A stretch of 22,196 nucleotides of DNA, taken from positions 1 through 22,196 of the forward strand of contig CAZPLZ010000030.1 in the NCBI GenBank assembly GCA_964587525.1. Reading direction: 5' to 3'. Numbering within the stretch: position 1 is the first letter of the stretch; the number at the start of each line of letters is the position of its first letter. This DNA is from CAZPLZ01 sp964587525 (GTDB taxonomy: Bacteria; Oederibacteriota; CAKKQC01). A program made the translations under genes and the position numbers. The notes under the pieces were generated by a model. That model made no database searches, was not told where the DNA came from, and saw only the letters and a program-made list of their open reading frames with translations. This document shows, piece after piece, positions 1 through 7,548 of this stretch.

Positions 1-2125
1 TTGGGAGGGGGGGGGTGACACCGGGGGGGACATCTGGCACGGGATCCGCGGTAGTCATGGTGATGATGACATCCAGAAGCACCGTCCCGTCAGGATTCAC
101 GTGAGGCCGCACCACGAGGGTAATTGGCACCTGCAATGGAACAAATGTGATATTCGTTATCGGCCCTCCCGTCGATGGGGTAAGGGTCGTCTGCTCGTAG
201 TAGATCGTCCGCTGCGTCGAGACCGTAGCCGCCCGGTCGTGAAGCGTCGTGATGCTGGGCCGGAGGAGGGTTTTAGTATCCTTACGGCGCTGCAAGGCGT
301 CGAGCGTGGCGCGCAGATTGAACCCTGGCCCGAGGAAGCCCGTGGTGAGGTCATAGATGCCGCCGGCCAGCGTTCCACCGCCCCCCGAGAGAGTCGGATT
401 GGCCGGGGTGGCCCGCTCGCCGGTCCAATTAATGCCGATACCGTCTGCGGTGTCCTTGGTCACCTGGATCAGTCTGCCCTCGATGTGCACCTGGGGAACG
501 GGAATGTCCAGCTCCCTGATCAGCCTGGCGATATTGGACATGTTGGACGCGGCGTCAGTGACAACCAAGCTATTGGACCTCGCGTCGACCATGACCGTGC
601 CCTTAGCGGTAAGCAGAATGCCCTTGACCGCGTTCACAATGTCGGTTGACACAGTCGGTGGCGCAATGAGTTGAATGGCGGGATCGAGGGACGTGACCGT
701 GACCCCGCTTTCGACACCGCTACCGGTCATGTCAAACACGCTGATGTGCCTTAATCTAAATACCCGCGTCACGATCCCGCCTTCGCCAGAGTTTCCGCCT
801 CCCGATGAACCGCCGGACAGCGCGCTGGCCTCCAGCTCCCTGTCGAACTCAGCGGCCTGGCCCACCCGCAGCATGCCCCGCTCCACTTTCCAGATGAAAC
901 TGTTGGGCGCCAGGATGAGGTTCAGCGCCTTGGCAAACCGCACCTCACGAAGGCTGAGTGTGACCGTACCCTTCACGGAGGGATTCAGCACCACGTTGTC
1001 AAACCCTGCCTCGAACGCGAGGGCCTTGACGAGCGAAGTCAGATCCTCGTTTTGCACGTTCAGGGTGATCTTGTGCCTAAGGTCTCCGCCTCGCGTGGTC
1101 AGCTTGGCCACTTCCTCAGCCTCGGCGGCCTTTTCCACCTCGATCACCACCTGATTCTGATCCCGTCGCACATGGTAGGGCCTTCTCTGCCGCAGCTTGA
1201 TCTCCACCCGGACCTGATGGGAAGGCTTCCGCACCTGCTTGGCCTTCACTTCCCTAATCGGCCCGCTCTTGTAAGTCAACCTGGGTGGGGACCACTTAAG
1301 ATCCACGTCAAACAGGGACAGCCGCAGAGTTTTCCCGCCGTCATGGCTGGACAATTTGTACCGGAGGACGCCATCGGCCGTCACCACGAGGCGGACCCGA
1401 TCAGGCAGGTCTTTGACCATCGCGTGCAACACCCGCGCCCGCCCGACAGGCTCGGGCGCAGCGGCTGGCTTCTTCTCCGGCTTGGCCTCCACCTTCACTT
1501 CGGCGGCGGGTGCAGCAGCCGGCTTCTCCTCCGGCTTGATCGGTACCTTCGGTTTGGCGGAAGGGGCGGCGGCCAGCTCCTCCTCAGGACCAGCCTCACC
1601 TTTGGTGGCCAGGCTAAGGATGTAGCTGCCAGGGCCCTTGGATTCCGTGTATGGAATCATGGCCTTCAGCTCAACCACCACCCGGGCGAGCGGGTTCGGA
1701 TACGGCTGATTCTGAGCGCCGCGCACCACCCGGATATCGCCCAGGCCAGGCGGCCCCAGCGCGTACTTGGGAGCGTCATAGCGCGCCCCCGCGAAATCCA
1801 GGACGAGCTTTTTGTGCTCCTCGATGACCATGATTTTGGCCGCCAGCCGGCCCTGCCCCGTCACCCGCACCTCAACACGGTCGTCCACTGGCACCACGGT
1901 GATGTTCTTGATGACGGCGCCCGCCTTCTTCCGCATGCGCTTTGGCTTTGCAGGCTTTTCCGGCGCAGCCTTGGGAGCAAGTTCAGCCGCTGGTTCTTCC
2001 TCGATTTGAATGACCGGCTCGTCCTCTTCAATCGTCAGCTCCTCAGCCAGCACACGCTGCGGCAGGGACAGCGCGAGTGCCAGCGTGAACGACAGCGTCC
2101 ACATGAGTCGCGACCCCTTGTTCAT
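1..2125 (-). CDS. pilQ: Type IV pilus secretin PilQ, 3' end cut by window edge
   Basis: Outer-membrane secretin that forms the pore for the type IV pilus. The frame is open from ATG at 2125 to the left edge (708 codons, no stop), so the C-terminal part of the secretin domain is missing. The start follows GGGAGG about 10 bases upstream. Order of parts: signal peptide (residues 1-28, ending VLA before EE); AMIN domain (about 74-155); a long Ala/Pro/Lys/Glu linker (about 172-230) repeating the pattern KPE-KPAAAP; a second AMIN domain (about 232-315); an STN/N0-like domain (about 345-415); a Gly/Ser linker (about 432-449); a secretin N-type domain; then the secretin core from about 540 (EGRLIQV, then VPITLVVRPHVNPDG). 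AMIN domains bind peptidoglycan in known PilQ proteins. Last of the pilM-N-O-P-Q set, 56 bases after pilP. The visible part ends in a proline-rich stretch encoded by G/C runs. Confidence 0.93.
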   Translation of the reverse strand, partial: MNKGSRLMWTLSFTLALALSLPQRVLAEELTIEEDEPVIQIEEEPAAELAPKAAPEKPAKPKRMRKKAGAVIKNITVVPVDDRVEVRVTGQGRLAAKIMVIEEHKKLVLDFAGARYDAPKYALGPPGLGDIRVVRGAQNQPYPNPLARVVVELKAMIPYTESKGPGSYILSLATKGEAGPEEELAAAPSAKPKVPIKPEEKPAAAPAAEVKVEAKPEKKPAAAPEPVGRARVLHAMVKDLPDRVRLVVTADGVLRYKLSSHDGGKTLRLSLFDVDLKWSPPRLTYKSGPIREVKAKQVRKPSHQVRVEIKLRQRRPYHVRRDQNQVVIEVEKAAEAEEVAKLTTRGGDLRHKITLNVQNEDLTSLVKALAFEAGFDNVVLNPSVKGTVTLSLREVRFAKALNLILAPNSFIWKVERGMLRVGQAAEFDRELEASALSGGSSGGGNSGEGGIVTRVFRLRHISVFDMTGSGVESGVTVTSLDPAIQLIAPPTVSTDIVNAVKGILLTAKGTVMVDARSNSLVVTDAASNMSNIARLIRELDIPVPQVHIEGRLIQVTKDTADGIGINWTGERATPANPTLSGGGGTLAGGIYDLTTGFLGPGFNLRATLDALQRRKDTKTLLRPSITTLHDRAATVSTQRTIYYEQTTLTPSTGGPITNITFVPLQVPITLVVRPHVNPDGTVLLDVIITMTTADPVPDVPPGVTPPLP

Positions 2126-2181
2126 TTCAAAGATCCTCCCCCAGTATGATCGCATAACTTTCAGCGCGGCCCTCGAGGACT

Positions 2182-2679
2182 TCATCCGCGCGCGGGGGTC
2201 TTCTTGCTCGACGCTTCCCCGTTGAGCATCTCGAACTCGATCTCCTTCACCCCCTGCTTCAGAATTACCCGGTACGCCCCATGTTCGTTTAGAGATTCAA
2301 TGCGGCCCGCAATGCCAGGAATGGGCTTATGGTCGGTTCCGATCAGACTTCCGTTCACGAGAATATACGAGGTGGGGCCATACGATTCTTTGAAAATGGC
2401 CACCTTTCGTTTGCCGGTGATAACAGACGAAAGCTTGAGCGACCCGATGTGCACATTCCAGTTCTTGCCCCGGGACGAAAGCAGAACCCCACCCGCGCGC
2501 GCCAGCAGCTTAAAAGGATCCTTCCTCCCATCGTCCCGATACTTGATCTGCTGCACCTCAAATTTATACTGCCTGATCGTATGCTCGGGCGCCGCAACCA
2601 GGACTGATGCTTGGATCCAGATGAATGCAAGCAGGCCCAACACGCGCGAAGATTTCGCCGCCTCGCTTAGCATGTTCAT
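2182..2679 (-). CDS. pilP: Type IV pilus alignment protein PilP
   Basis: Periplasmic protein that links the inner-membrane PilN/PilO pair to the PilQ secretin. The 165-residue length fits the family. A hydrophobic N-terminal segment (about residues 13-30) could be a signal peptide or anchor. The family hallmark, a basic residue followed by DPF, is present as KDPFKLL (about residues 54-60). It is followed by a beta-rich C-terminal domain with the pattern expected for PilP (ILVNGSLIGTD, then AYRVILKQGVKEIEFEML). The ATG overlaps the pilO stop by four bases (ATGA), which fixes the start and implies translational coupling. Unlike proteobacterial PilP, which is a lipoprotein, there is no lipobox cysteine near the N-terminus. 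Identity rests on position and the DPF motif. Confidence 0.88.
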   Translation of the reverse strand: MNMLSEAAKSSRVLGLLAFIWIQASVLVAAPEHTIRQYKFEVQQIKYRDDGRKDPFKLLARAGGVLLSSRGKNWNVHIGSLKLSSVITGKRKVAIFKESYGPTSYILVNGSLIGTDHKPIPGIAGRIESLNEHGAYRVILKQGVKEIEFEMLNGEASSKKTPARG

Positions 2680-3257
2680 TTCACCTGTGAATAGGTGACG
2701 AGCGTAAAGGTAGCTCTCACCGGGTTCTGTGGACCTGCGGTCAGCTTTAAACCCTCAATGTTGTATACAATGTCCTCACCACTCAGCTTCGAGAATAATC
2801 TGCCCAGTTTGTGATAGTCAGTGTCAACGGTGATGGCGGCGATGTTTTTCTGAAATCCTGGGAATTCGACCCTCCCCGGTTTCGACTTCGCCAGGTTGAA
2901 ACCCAACTCCATACCGTCTTCCAGGGTCATGGTGATCAGACGTTGAAGACCCATAGGCTCATCACCCACAGGCGGCAGGCGTCTGGAAACAAACTGAATT
3001 CCTTCCTGGACCTTCGCCAGACGCTTCTCGTACGCTTCTGGCTTGAACTCCTTGGCTTTCCTGAGCTTGCCCTTTTCTTCCTTGAGCTCTATTTCGACCT
3101 TGACTTGATCCTGGCGCAGCGGCACCATGAGGTAGTTCCAGTACCCATACACACCGCCGCCAACCAGAAACACCCCCAGTACCACGAGCTGCTGCTGCTC
3201 TTTGGTGAGCTTGATGTTCTTCAACTTCGCAAGGTCGAACTTCAACTCGAGCGCCAT
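2676..3257 (-). CDS. pilO: Type IV pilus inner-membrane protein PilO
   Basis: Inner-membrane alignment protein that pairs with PilN. Its 193 residues show the usual layout: a short cytoplasmic tail (1-22), one membrane segment (about 23-44), a charged helical coiled-coil region rich in Lys and Glu (about 48-95), and a periplasmic ferredoxin-like domain to the end (VEFPGFQKNIAAITVDTDYHKL, then LVTYSQ). Starts six bases after the pilN stop and overlaps pilP by four bases, so it is read as part of the pilMNOPQ unit. PilO proteins vary greatly in sequence; the call rests on architecture plus the order pilM-pilN-this gene-pilP-pilQ. Confidence 0.9.
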   Translation of the reverse strand: MALELKFDLAKLKNIKLTKEQQQLVVLGVFLVGGGVYGYWNYLMVPLRQDQVKVEIELKEEKGKLRKAKEFKPEAYEKRLAKVQEGIQFVSRRLPPVGDEPMGLQRLITMTLEDGMELGFNLAKSKPGRVEFPGFQKNIAAITVDTDYHKLGRLFSKLSGEDIVYNIEGLKLTAGPQNPVRATFTLVTYSQVK

Positions 3258-3263
3258 GATGCC

Positions 3264-3836
3264 TTACGCCTTGAACTTCAGTGTAGCTGTGAAGCGGAAA
3301 GCCGACTGACCAGCCGCTCCAGCTCTCAGGGTAAATCCAGGTTCCACTTCCGGCTTGAGATCGCTCTTGCGCAAGGCTTGAATGAACTCATCTAAGGATG
3401 CGACCGAGAACGTCATCCCGCCGACGGTCAATCCTATTTTGCCTTGATCCTTACCCTTCAGCACGCTGCCGGACACGCTGGTCAGCCAGAGATCGCGCGC
3501 CCTCGCCTGGGCGGAGCTGAGCATCTCCATGACGTGGATCCAGCGTGACTGACTCGCCACGAGCTTGTCGATCATCTTCAAGTTCTTTTCCAGAGCCGCT
3601 TCCTGGACTTTCAGCTCTTCGTTCCTTTTGATCACGCTTTCGTATCCCACAGCCTCTGCCTTTACCTGCCTGAGTTCCGTGTTAAGGTCGTTCACCGTTG
3701 ACCATCTCAGATACCACCATCCAAGCGGCACGGAAAGGATCAGGAGACCGGCGGCGACGCCGCTGGTGATCAGCAAGCGCTGCGCGCGCGCTTGCTTCAC
3801 ACGAGGCGGGAGCAGGTTAACCTTGACGATAGGCAT
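3264..3836 (-). CDS. pilN: Type IV pilus inner-membrane protein PilN
   Basis: Inner-membrane partner of PilO; its cytoplasmic N-terminus docks into PilM. The protein (190 residues) begins MPIVKVNLLPPR, which carries the conserved INLLP-type peptide (here VNLLP, residues 6-10) known to bind PilM. A membrane segment follows (about residues 22-43), then a coiled-coil region (about 50-95) and a periplasmic alpha/beta domain (from about 95). The start lies 12 bases after the pilM stop, with a weak AAGG upstream. The nearby pilM and pilO genes support the assignment strongly. Confidence 0.92.
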   Translation of the reverse strand: MPIVKVNLLPPRVKQARAQRLLITSGVAAGLLILSVPLGWWYLRWSTVNDLNTELRQVKAEAVGYESVIKRNEELKVQEAALEKNLKMIDKLVASQSRWIHVMEMLSSAQARARDLWLTSVSGSVLKGKDQGKIGLTVGGMTFSVASLDEFIQALRKSDLKPEVEPGFTLRAGAAGQSAFRFTATLKFKA

Positions 3837-3848
3837 CGAGAGAAACCT

Positions 3849-4928
3849 TCAGCCGTACTTCCGCAGGGCGAGTCCCACGCTGACGCCAAACGCGACCGCA
3901 TTGGACTCAATGAGCGCCCCAGCGTTTCCTTTGGGTGGCACACGGACCTGGCGGAACGGATCGGCAAACTCCACCGTGACCCCCAGTTTGTCACCCATGA
4001 ACCGGTCCAGGCCTTTCAGCTTGCCGCCGCCGCCCAACAGGAGGATACGCTCGACGCTCCGGCCCTTCAATTGCGTTTCATAATACTCGAAGCTTCGCTT
4101 GATTTCCGTCAGCAGCTTGTTCAGGCTGCTGCTGATCGTCTCAAAAATCCTCAGACTGCGGTCATCCCGGTCGAACATCGAGAGGGAGAAGCTCGTGGAA
4201 TCCTCGATCACGATCTTGGCTTGTTCCCGCTTGAGATCGTCGGCTTGGTCCATTTTCAGGCCAAAATCCCGCTGGATGTCCTTCGTCAGGCTCTCTCCGG
4301 CGGTCGCAATCGTCCGGCCGTATTTGAACTGCCCCTCCTCAAGGATCACCACCGTGGTCGTCCGGTTGCCGACATTGAGAAGACAGACGGGCTTCTGGTA
4401 ATCCTCCTCCCATGCGTAATTCATCTCGAACATGTTGGTCAGCGCCAGCTCGTCCACATCGATGGCCCGGCAGTTCAACTTCGCGTTCGACACGATCGTG
4501 TAGGCCGATTCAGCCGCACCCTGCTGGCCCGCCGCCAGGATGACATGCATCTTGGTTGGATCGTCCTTGACATCCCCTTGAATCTGAAAATCAATGACAC
4601 TTTCGTCCGGGTTGACCGGCATGTAGTTCTCGATCTCGTATGGCAGCACGTTGCGCAACTCCTCTTTTCCCATTTTGGGCATCTCCGCCGGACCCACCTG
4701 GGCGGACTCGCCTGACAGGGAGACCACGACATCCTTCATCTTCAGCCCGCCTTCCTTGACGAATTTTTTCAGCGCCTCCGTCATAAATTCCTCGTGCTGA
4801 ACATCCTCTTCGGGAAAGGGCAGCTCCTGGTGAGCGAGCCCCGAAAGGGTATACCCGTCCTTCGTCTTAGAGAGCGAAACAGCCTTCAGGGCGCGCGACC
4901 CGATATCCAGCCCGACCAGACTAGCCAC
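3849..4928 (-). CDS. pilM: Type IV pilus assembly ATPase-fold protein PilM
   Basis: Cytoplasmic actin/FtsA-fold protein that binds the PilN N-terminus and couples the inner-membrane alignment complex to the motor. I place the start at GTG 4928 (359 residues, beginning VASLVGLDIGS). GGGGAGG lies 8 bases upstream, and the start gives the usual PilM N-terminus; the frame stays open further upstream (to 5144), but that stretch overlaps the pilD gene. Visible motifs: phosphate-1 loop LDIGSRALKAV (about 7-17), a phosphate-2-like LLNVGNRTTTVVI, and a C-terminal nucleotide-binding LLLGGGGKLKGL. The phosphate-2 motif has Asn where an Asp (DIG) is commonly found; I believe this occurs in other PilM proteins too. 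The start overlaps the end of the pilD-like gene by 8 bases. Confidence 0.93.
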   Translation of the reverse strand: MASLVGLDIGSRALKAVSLSKTKDGYTLSGLAHQELPFPEEDVQHEEFMTEALKKFVKEGGLKMKDVVVSLSGESAQVGPAEMPKMGKEELRNVLPYEIENYMPVNPDESVIDFQIQGDVKDDPTKMHVILAAGQQGAAESAYTIVSNAKLNCRAIDVDELALTNMFEMNYAWEEDYQKPVCLLNVGNRTTTVVILEEGQFKYGRTIATAGESLTKDIQRDFGLKMDQADDLKREQAKIVIEDSTSFSLSMFDRDDRSLRIFETISSSLNKLLTEIKRSFEYYETQLKGRSVERILLLGGGGKLKGLDRFMGDKLGVTVEFADPFRQVRVPPKGNAGALIESNAVAFGVSVGLALRKYG

Positions 4929-5277
4929 GTGAGAGACCTCCCCTCTGCACCCAGTTCGCCGCCGCCACGGCCGCAGAAAGCCCCGCCGCGAGCTCCACGA
5001 GGAGATACCGGATCCCGATCGACGCCCCGCAGGTGCGGCAGCGTCCCCGCAGCGCCAGGTAGCTCGCGACGGGCACGTTTTCCCACCAGGCCAGCCGGCG
5101 GGCACAGCTCCGGCAGTGCGACGGCGGGGAGAGCAACGACTCACCCCGAGGCAGCCGGGAAAGCACGACGTTCAGGAAGCTCCCGAACGCGAGCCCCAGC
5201 AGCAATGCCACCAACACCACTATGGCGGCCATAGTAAAAATCTCTAGCACGATTAAGCCCACCGTGCCACCCATCAC
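4921..5277 (-). CDS. PilD-like protein: N-terminal prepilin peptidase domain only
   Basis: A 118-residue protein matching only the N-terminal domain of prepilin peptidases (DiS_P_DiS, Pfam PF06750 from memory). It has a membrane segment (about 17-38), the signature GLAFGSFLNVVLSRLPRGES (about 28-47), then PPSHCRSC and RGRCRTC with four cysteines (55, 58, 80, 83) placed like the zinc-binding set of PilD, and IGIRYLLVEL (about 87-96). The protein then ends in WVQRGGLSRG and a TAG stop. The A24 peptidase half, which supplies the two catalytic aspartates and the further membrane helices of a roughly 260-residue PilD, is absent, because pilM starts 8 bases before the stop. GTG 5277 overlaps the pilC stop (GTGA); ATG 5274 or ATG 5232 are alternative starts. 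The protein cannot cleave prepilins by the known mechanism; a methyltransferase-related, accessory or relic role is open. Confidence 0.85.
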   Translation of the reverse strand: MMGGTVGLIVLEIFTMAAIVVLVALLLGLAFGSFLNVVLSRLPRGESLLSPPSHCRSCARRLAWWENVPVASYLALRGRCRTCGASIGIRYLLVELAAGLSAAVAAANWVQRGGLSRG

Positions 5278-6473
5278 CCCGCCATCGAGCTCATCTCAAA
5301 CATCGGCATAAACATCCCGAGCACGATGACCCCAACCGTTAAACCCATCACCACCATCATGACCGGCTCGATCAGTTTCAACAGTCCATCCACCGCGGTG
5401 TCCACCTCCTGGTCATAAAAGTCTGCAATTTTTATGAGCATCTCCTCGATCTTTCCAGTTTCTTCCCCGACCGCCATCATCTGGATGACCATCGGCGGGA
5501 ACACCCCGGTCTCCTTCAAGGGGCGGGCCACCCCTTCGCCCTCCCGCATGCTGATGCGGGCTTTCAGGATCGCCTCCTCGACCACCTTGTTCCCCGCGGT
5601 CTTAGCCACAATTTCCATCGATTCCAGGATGGGCACACCGCTCCGCTGCAAGGTGCCCAGGGTGCGGGTGAACCGCGCGACGGTAAACTTGCGCATGAGG
5701 ATCCCGAACACCGGCAGCTTCAGCAAAAGCGCATCGGTGGCCCGCGCCCCAAACTCGGTTCGCCGGAAAACGATGAGACCACCGAACAAGGCGCCGACCC
5801 CGCCGATGATCAGATAATACTGGCTCTGGAGAAACTCGCTGATCCCAATCAGGATCTTGGTCGGCAGCGGCAGCTCGGCGCCAAACTGGCCAAACACATC
5901 CTTGAACGACGGAATGACTTGGACCATCAGGAAAAAGACCACCCCTATCGCGACAAAGGCGATGGCGGCCGGGTACATCATGGCAGACTTGATCTTGCCC
6001 TTGAGGGCTTCGGCTTTCTCCAAGTATGTGGACAGCCGGTCCAGGACGACCTCGAGCGAACCGCTTGACTCACCTGCCTTCACCATGTTCACGTACAGGT
6101 TATCGAACACGGCAGGATGCTTGTTTAACGCGTCAGCGATGGTGACACCGGACGTGATGTCGTCCCGCACCTGCGTCAGGATACTTGCGAGCCCCTTGCT
6201 CTCGGTCTGCTCCGTAATGCTGCTAAGGGACTGGGCGATCGGCAGCCCGCCCCCCACCATGGTGGCCAACTGCCGGCTGAATGTCACGACGTCCTTTTGC
6301 GCAACCTTAGGACCGCGACGGAAGACCCCGGCCGTCGGAGCTTTGCCAAGCTCCAGCACGGTGAGTTTCCGGCCGCGCAGGGTCGCACGCGCGGCATTTT
6401 CATTCTCTGCCTCGATGGACCCCTCGTGCACCCGCCCTTCCACCGTGCGGGCCTTGTAGCGAAATGCTGGCAT
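5274..6473 (-). CDS. pilC: Type IV pilus platform protein PilC
   Basis: Polytopic inner-membrane platform on which the PilB/PilT motors act. At 399 residues it is of family length. The N-terminus MPAFRYKARTVEGRVHEGSI is typical of PilC/GspF. Two T2SSF domains follow: the first from about 68 (VVTFSRQLATMVGGGLPIAQ) with the membrane segment near 168-190, and the second from about 270 (FTRTLGTLQRSGVPILESME) with the last membrane segments near 365-392. The conserved VKAGESSGSLEVVLDRL and VGEETGKIEEML patterns are both present. It starts 9 bases after the pilT2 stop and overlaps the pilD-like gene by 4 bases. Confidence 0.96.
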   Translation of the reverse strand: MPAFRYKARTVEGRVHEGSIEAENENAARATLRGRKLTVLELGKAPTAGVFRRGPKVAQKDVVTFSRQLATMVGGGLPIAQSLSSITEQTESKGLASILTQVRDDITSGVTIADALNKHPAVFDNLYVNMVKAGESSGSLEVVLDRLSTYLEKAEALKGKIKSAMMYPAAIAFVAIGVVFFLMVQVIPSFKDVFGQFGAELPLPTKILIGISEFLQSQYYLIIGGVGALFGGLIVFRRTEFGARATDALLLKLPVFGILMRKFTVARFTRTLGTLQRSGVPILESMEIVAKTAGNKVVEEAILKARISMREGEGVARPLKETGVFPPMVIQMMAVGEETGKIEEMLIKIADFYDQEVDTAVDGLLKLIEPVMMVVMGLTVGVIVLGMFMPMFEMSSMAG

Positions 6474-6482
6474 GATCAGCCT

Positions 6483-7547
6483 TTAGGGACCCGTCAAGAG
6501 CCTCTCCAGATCCTTAAGCTGCATGGTTCGAGAGAGGATCTCCTGCTTGGCCACAAGGCGCTTGCGAAAGAGATCCACGAGCGCCTGATTCATGGTTTGC
6601 ATGCCCAATTGTCCCCCGGTCTGGATCGCTGAGTACACCTGATGCACTTTCTCATCGCGGATCATGTTCGCAATCCCCGTCGTGCAAATCATCACTTCCA
6701 CCGCGATCACCCGGCCCGGACCTGACGCCCGTGGCAGCAACTGCTGGGACAGCACCGCTTTGAGCACGAACGACAACTGGGTCCTGACCTGTGCCTGCTG
6801 AAAATGTTCGAACACGTCAATGATCCGGTTAACGGATTGCACCGCATCCGGTGTGTGCAGCGTGGCGAACACCAAGTGTCCTGTCTCGGCCAGGGTCAGG
6901 GTGGCCGCGATCGTCTCAGGATCCCGCATCTCCCCCACGAGCACCACATCGAGGCGTTGCCGCCCCGCCCCGCGGATGGCACGGGCGAATGCCTTGGTGT
7001 CCTGGCCCACCTCACGCTGATCCACCACGGCGGTCTTGTGCTGGTGCAAAAATTCAATGGGGTCTTCAACCGTCAGGATGTGGCACTTCCGGGTGGCGTT
7101 GATGTGGTCAAGCATGGTGGCCAGCGTGGTGGACTTTCCCGAACCGGTCGCGCCGGTCACCAGCACGAGCCCCTTCGGAATCTTGACCAGTTCTTTGACG
7201 ACCGGCGGCAACCCGAGTTCATCGAACGCCCGGATCTTATCCGGAATATTTCTCAAAACTGCTGCGACAGTCCCACGCTGCATGAACACGTTCATCCGCA
7301 CCCGCCCCAGGCCTTGCACGGCAAAGGAGAGATCCAGTTCGTGGTCTCGCTCGAAGCGTTCCTTCTGATCGTCGGTCAGCAGCCCGTAGATCAGCCGCTG
7401 GGCCATCTGTGATGACAGGCGCTCCATGTCAAGCTGGTTGATATCCCCGTCAACCCGCAACGCTGGTGCCGCACCGGTGGTGAGGTGCAAATCCGACGCG
7501 TTCTTCTGAAACAACTGCTCGAGCAGGCTCTCTATTGTCACCGGCAT
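6483..7547 (-). CDS. Second PilT-family retraction ATPase (PilT/PilU-like)
   Basis: Hexameric cytoplasmic ATPase of the PilT family, predicted to drive or assist pilus retraction. I choose ATG 7547 (354 residues, MPVTIESLLEQLFQ). It lies one base after the pilT1 stop, has GAGGT upstream, and gives an N-terminus collinear with pilT1; the frame is open upstream to 7574 but with no better start. Motifs: Walker A GATGSGKST (132-140), Asp box ILTVEDPIEF (157-166), Walker B DVVLVGEMRD (200-209), His box ETGHLVFATLHT (221-232). Two oddities stand out against its neighbour: residues 192-200 read RGAGRQRLD where PilT1 has KYALREDPD, and the retraction motif AIRNLIRE is replaced by GIANMIRD. These changes suggest a specialised, perhaps PilU-like, subunit that works with PilT1. 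Confidence 0.92.
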   Translation of the reverse strand: MPVTIESLLEQLFQKNASDLHLTTGAAPALRVDGDINQLDMERLSSQMAQRLIYGLLTDDQKERFERDHELDLSFAVQGLGRVRMNVFMQRGTVAAVLRNIPDKIRAFDELGLPPVVKELVKIPKGLVLVTGATGSGKSTTLATMLDHINATRKCHILTVEDPIEFLHQHKTAVVDQREVGQDTKAFARAIRGAGRQRLDVVLVGEMRDPETIAATLTLAETGHLVFATLHTPDAVQSVNRIIDVFEHFQQAQVRTQLSFVLKAVLSQQLLPRASGPGRVIAVEVMICTTGIANMIRDEKVHQVYSAIQTGGQLGMQTMNQALVDLFRKRLVAKQEILSRTMQLKDLERLLTGP

Positions 7548-7548
7548 C

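Noticed and set aside
1052..2149. 365-codon open frame on the plus strand
   Set aside because: It lies opposite pilQ, whose minus-strand frame has a signal peptide and clear AMIN and secretin domains. The plus-strand product is Arg/His/Pro/Leu-rich with no recognisable motif, a GC-driven shadow.
3849..5144. Longer pilM start at 5144
   Set aside because: The extra 72 residues are Arg/Pro/Gly-rich, overlap the pilD-like gene in another frame, and precede the normal PilM N-terminus. GTG 4928 has a good ribosome-binding site.
4921..5277. Frameshifted full-length pilD
   Set aside because: The bases downstream encode pilM from 4928 in good form, so there is no hidden peptidase domain in another frame.
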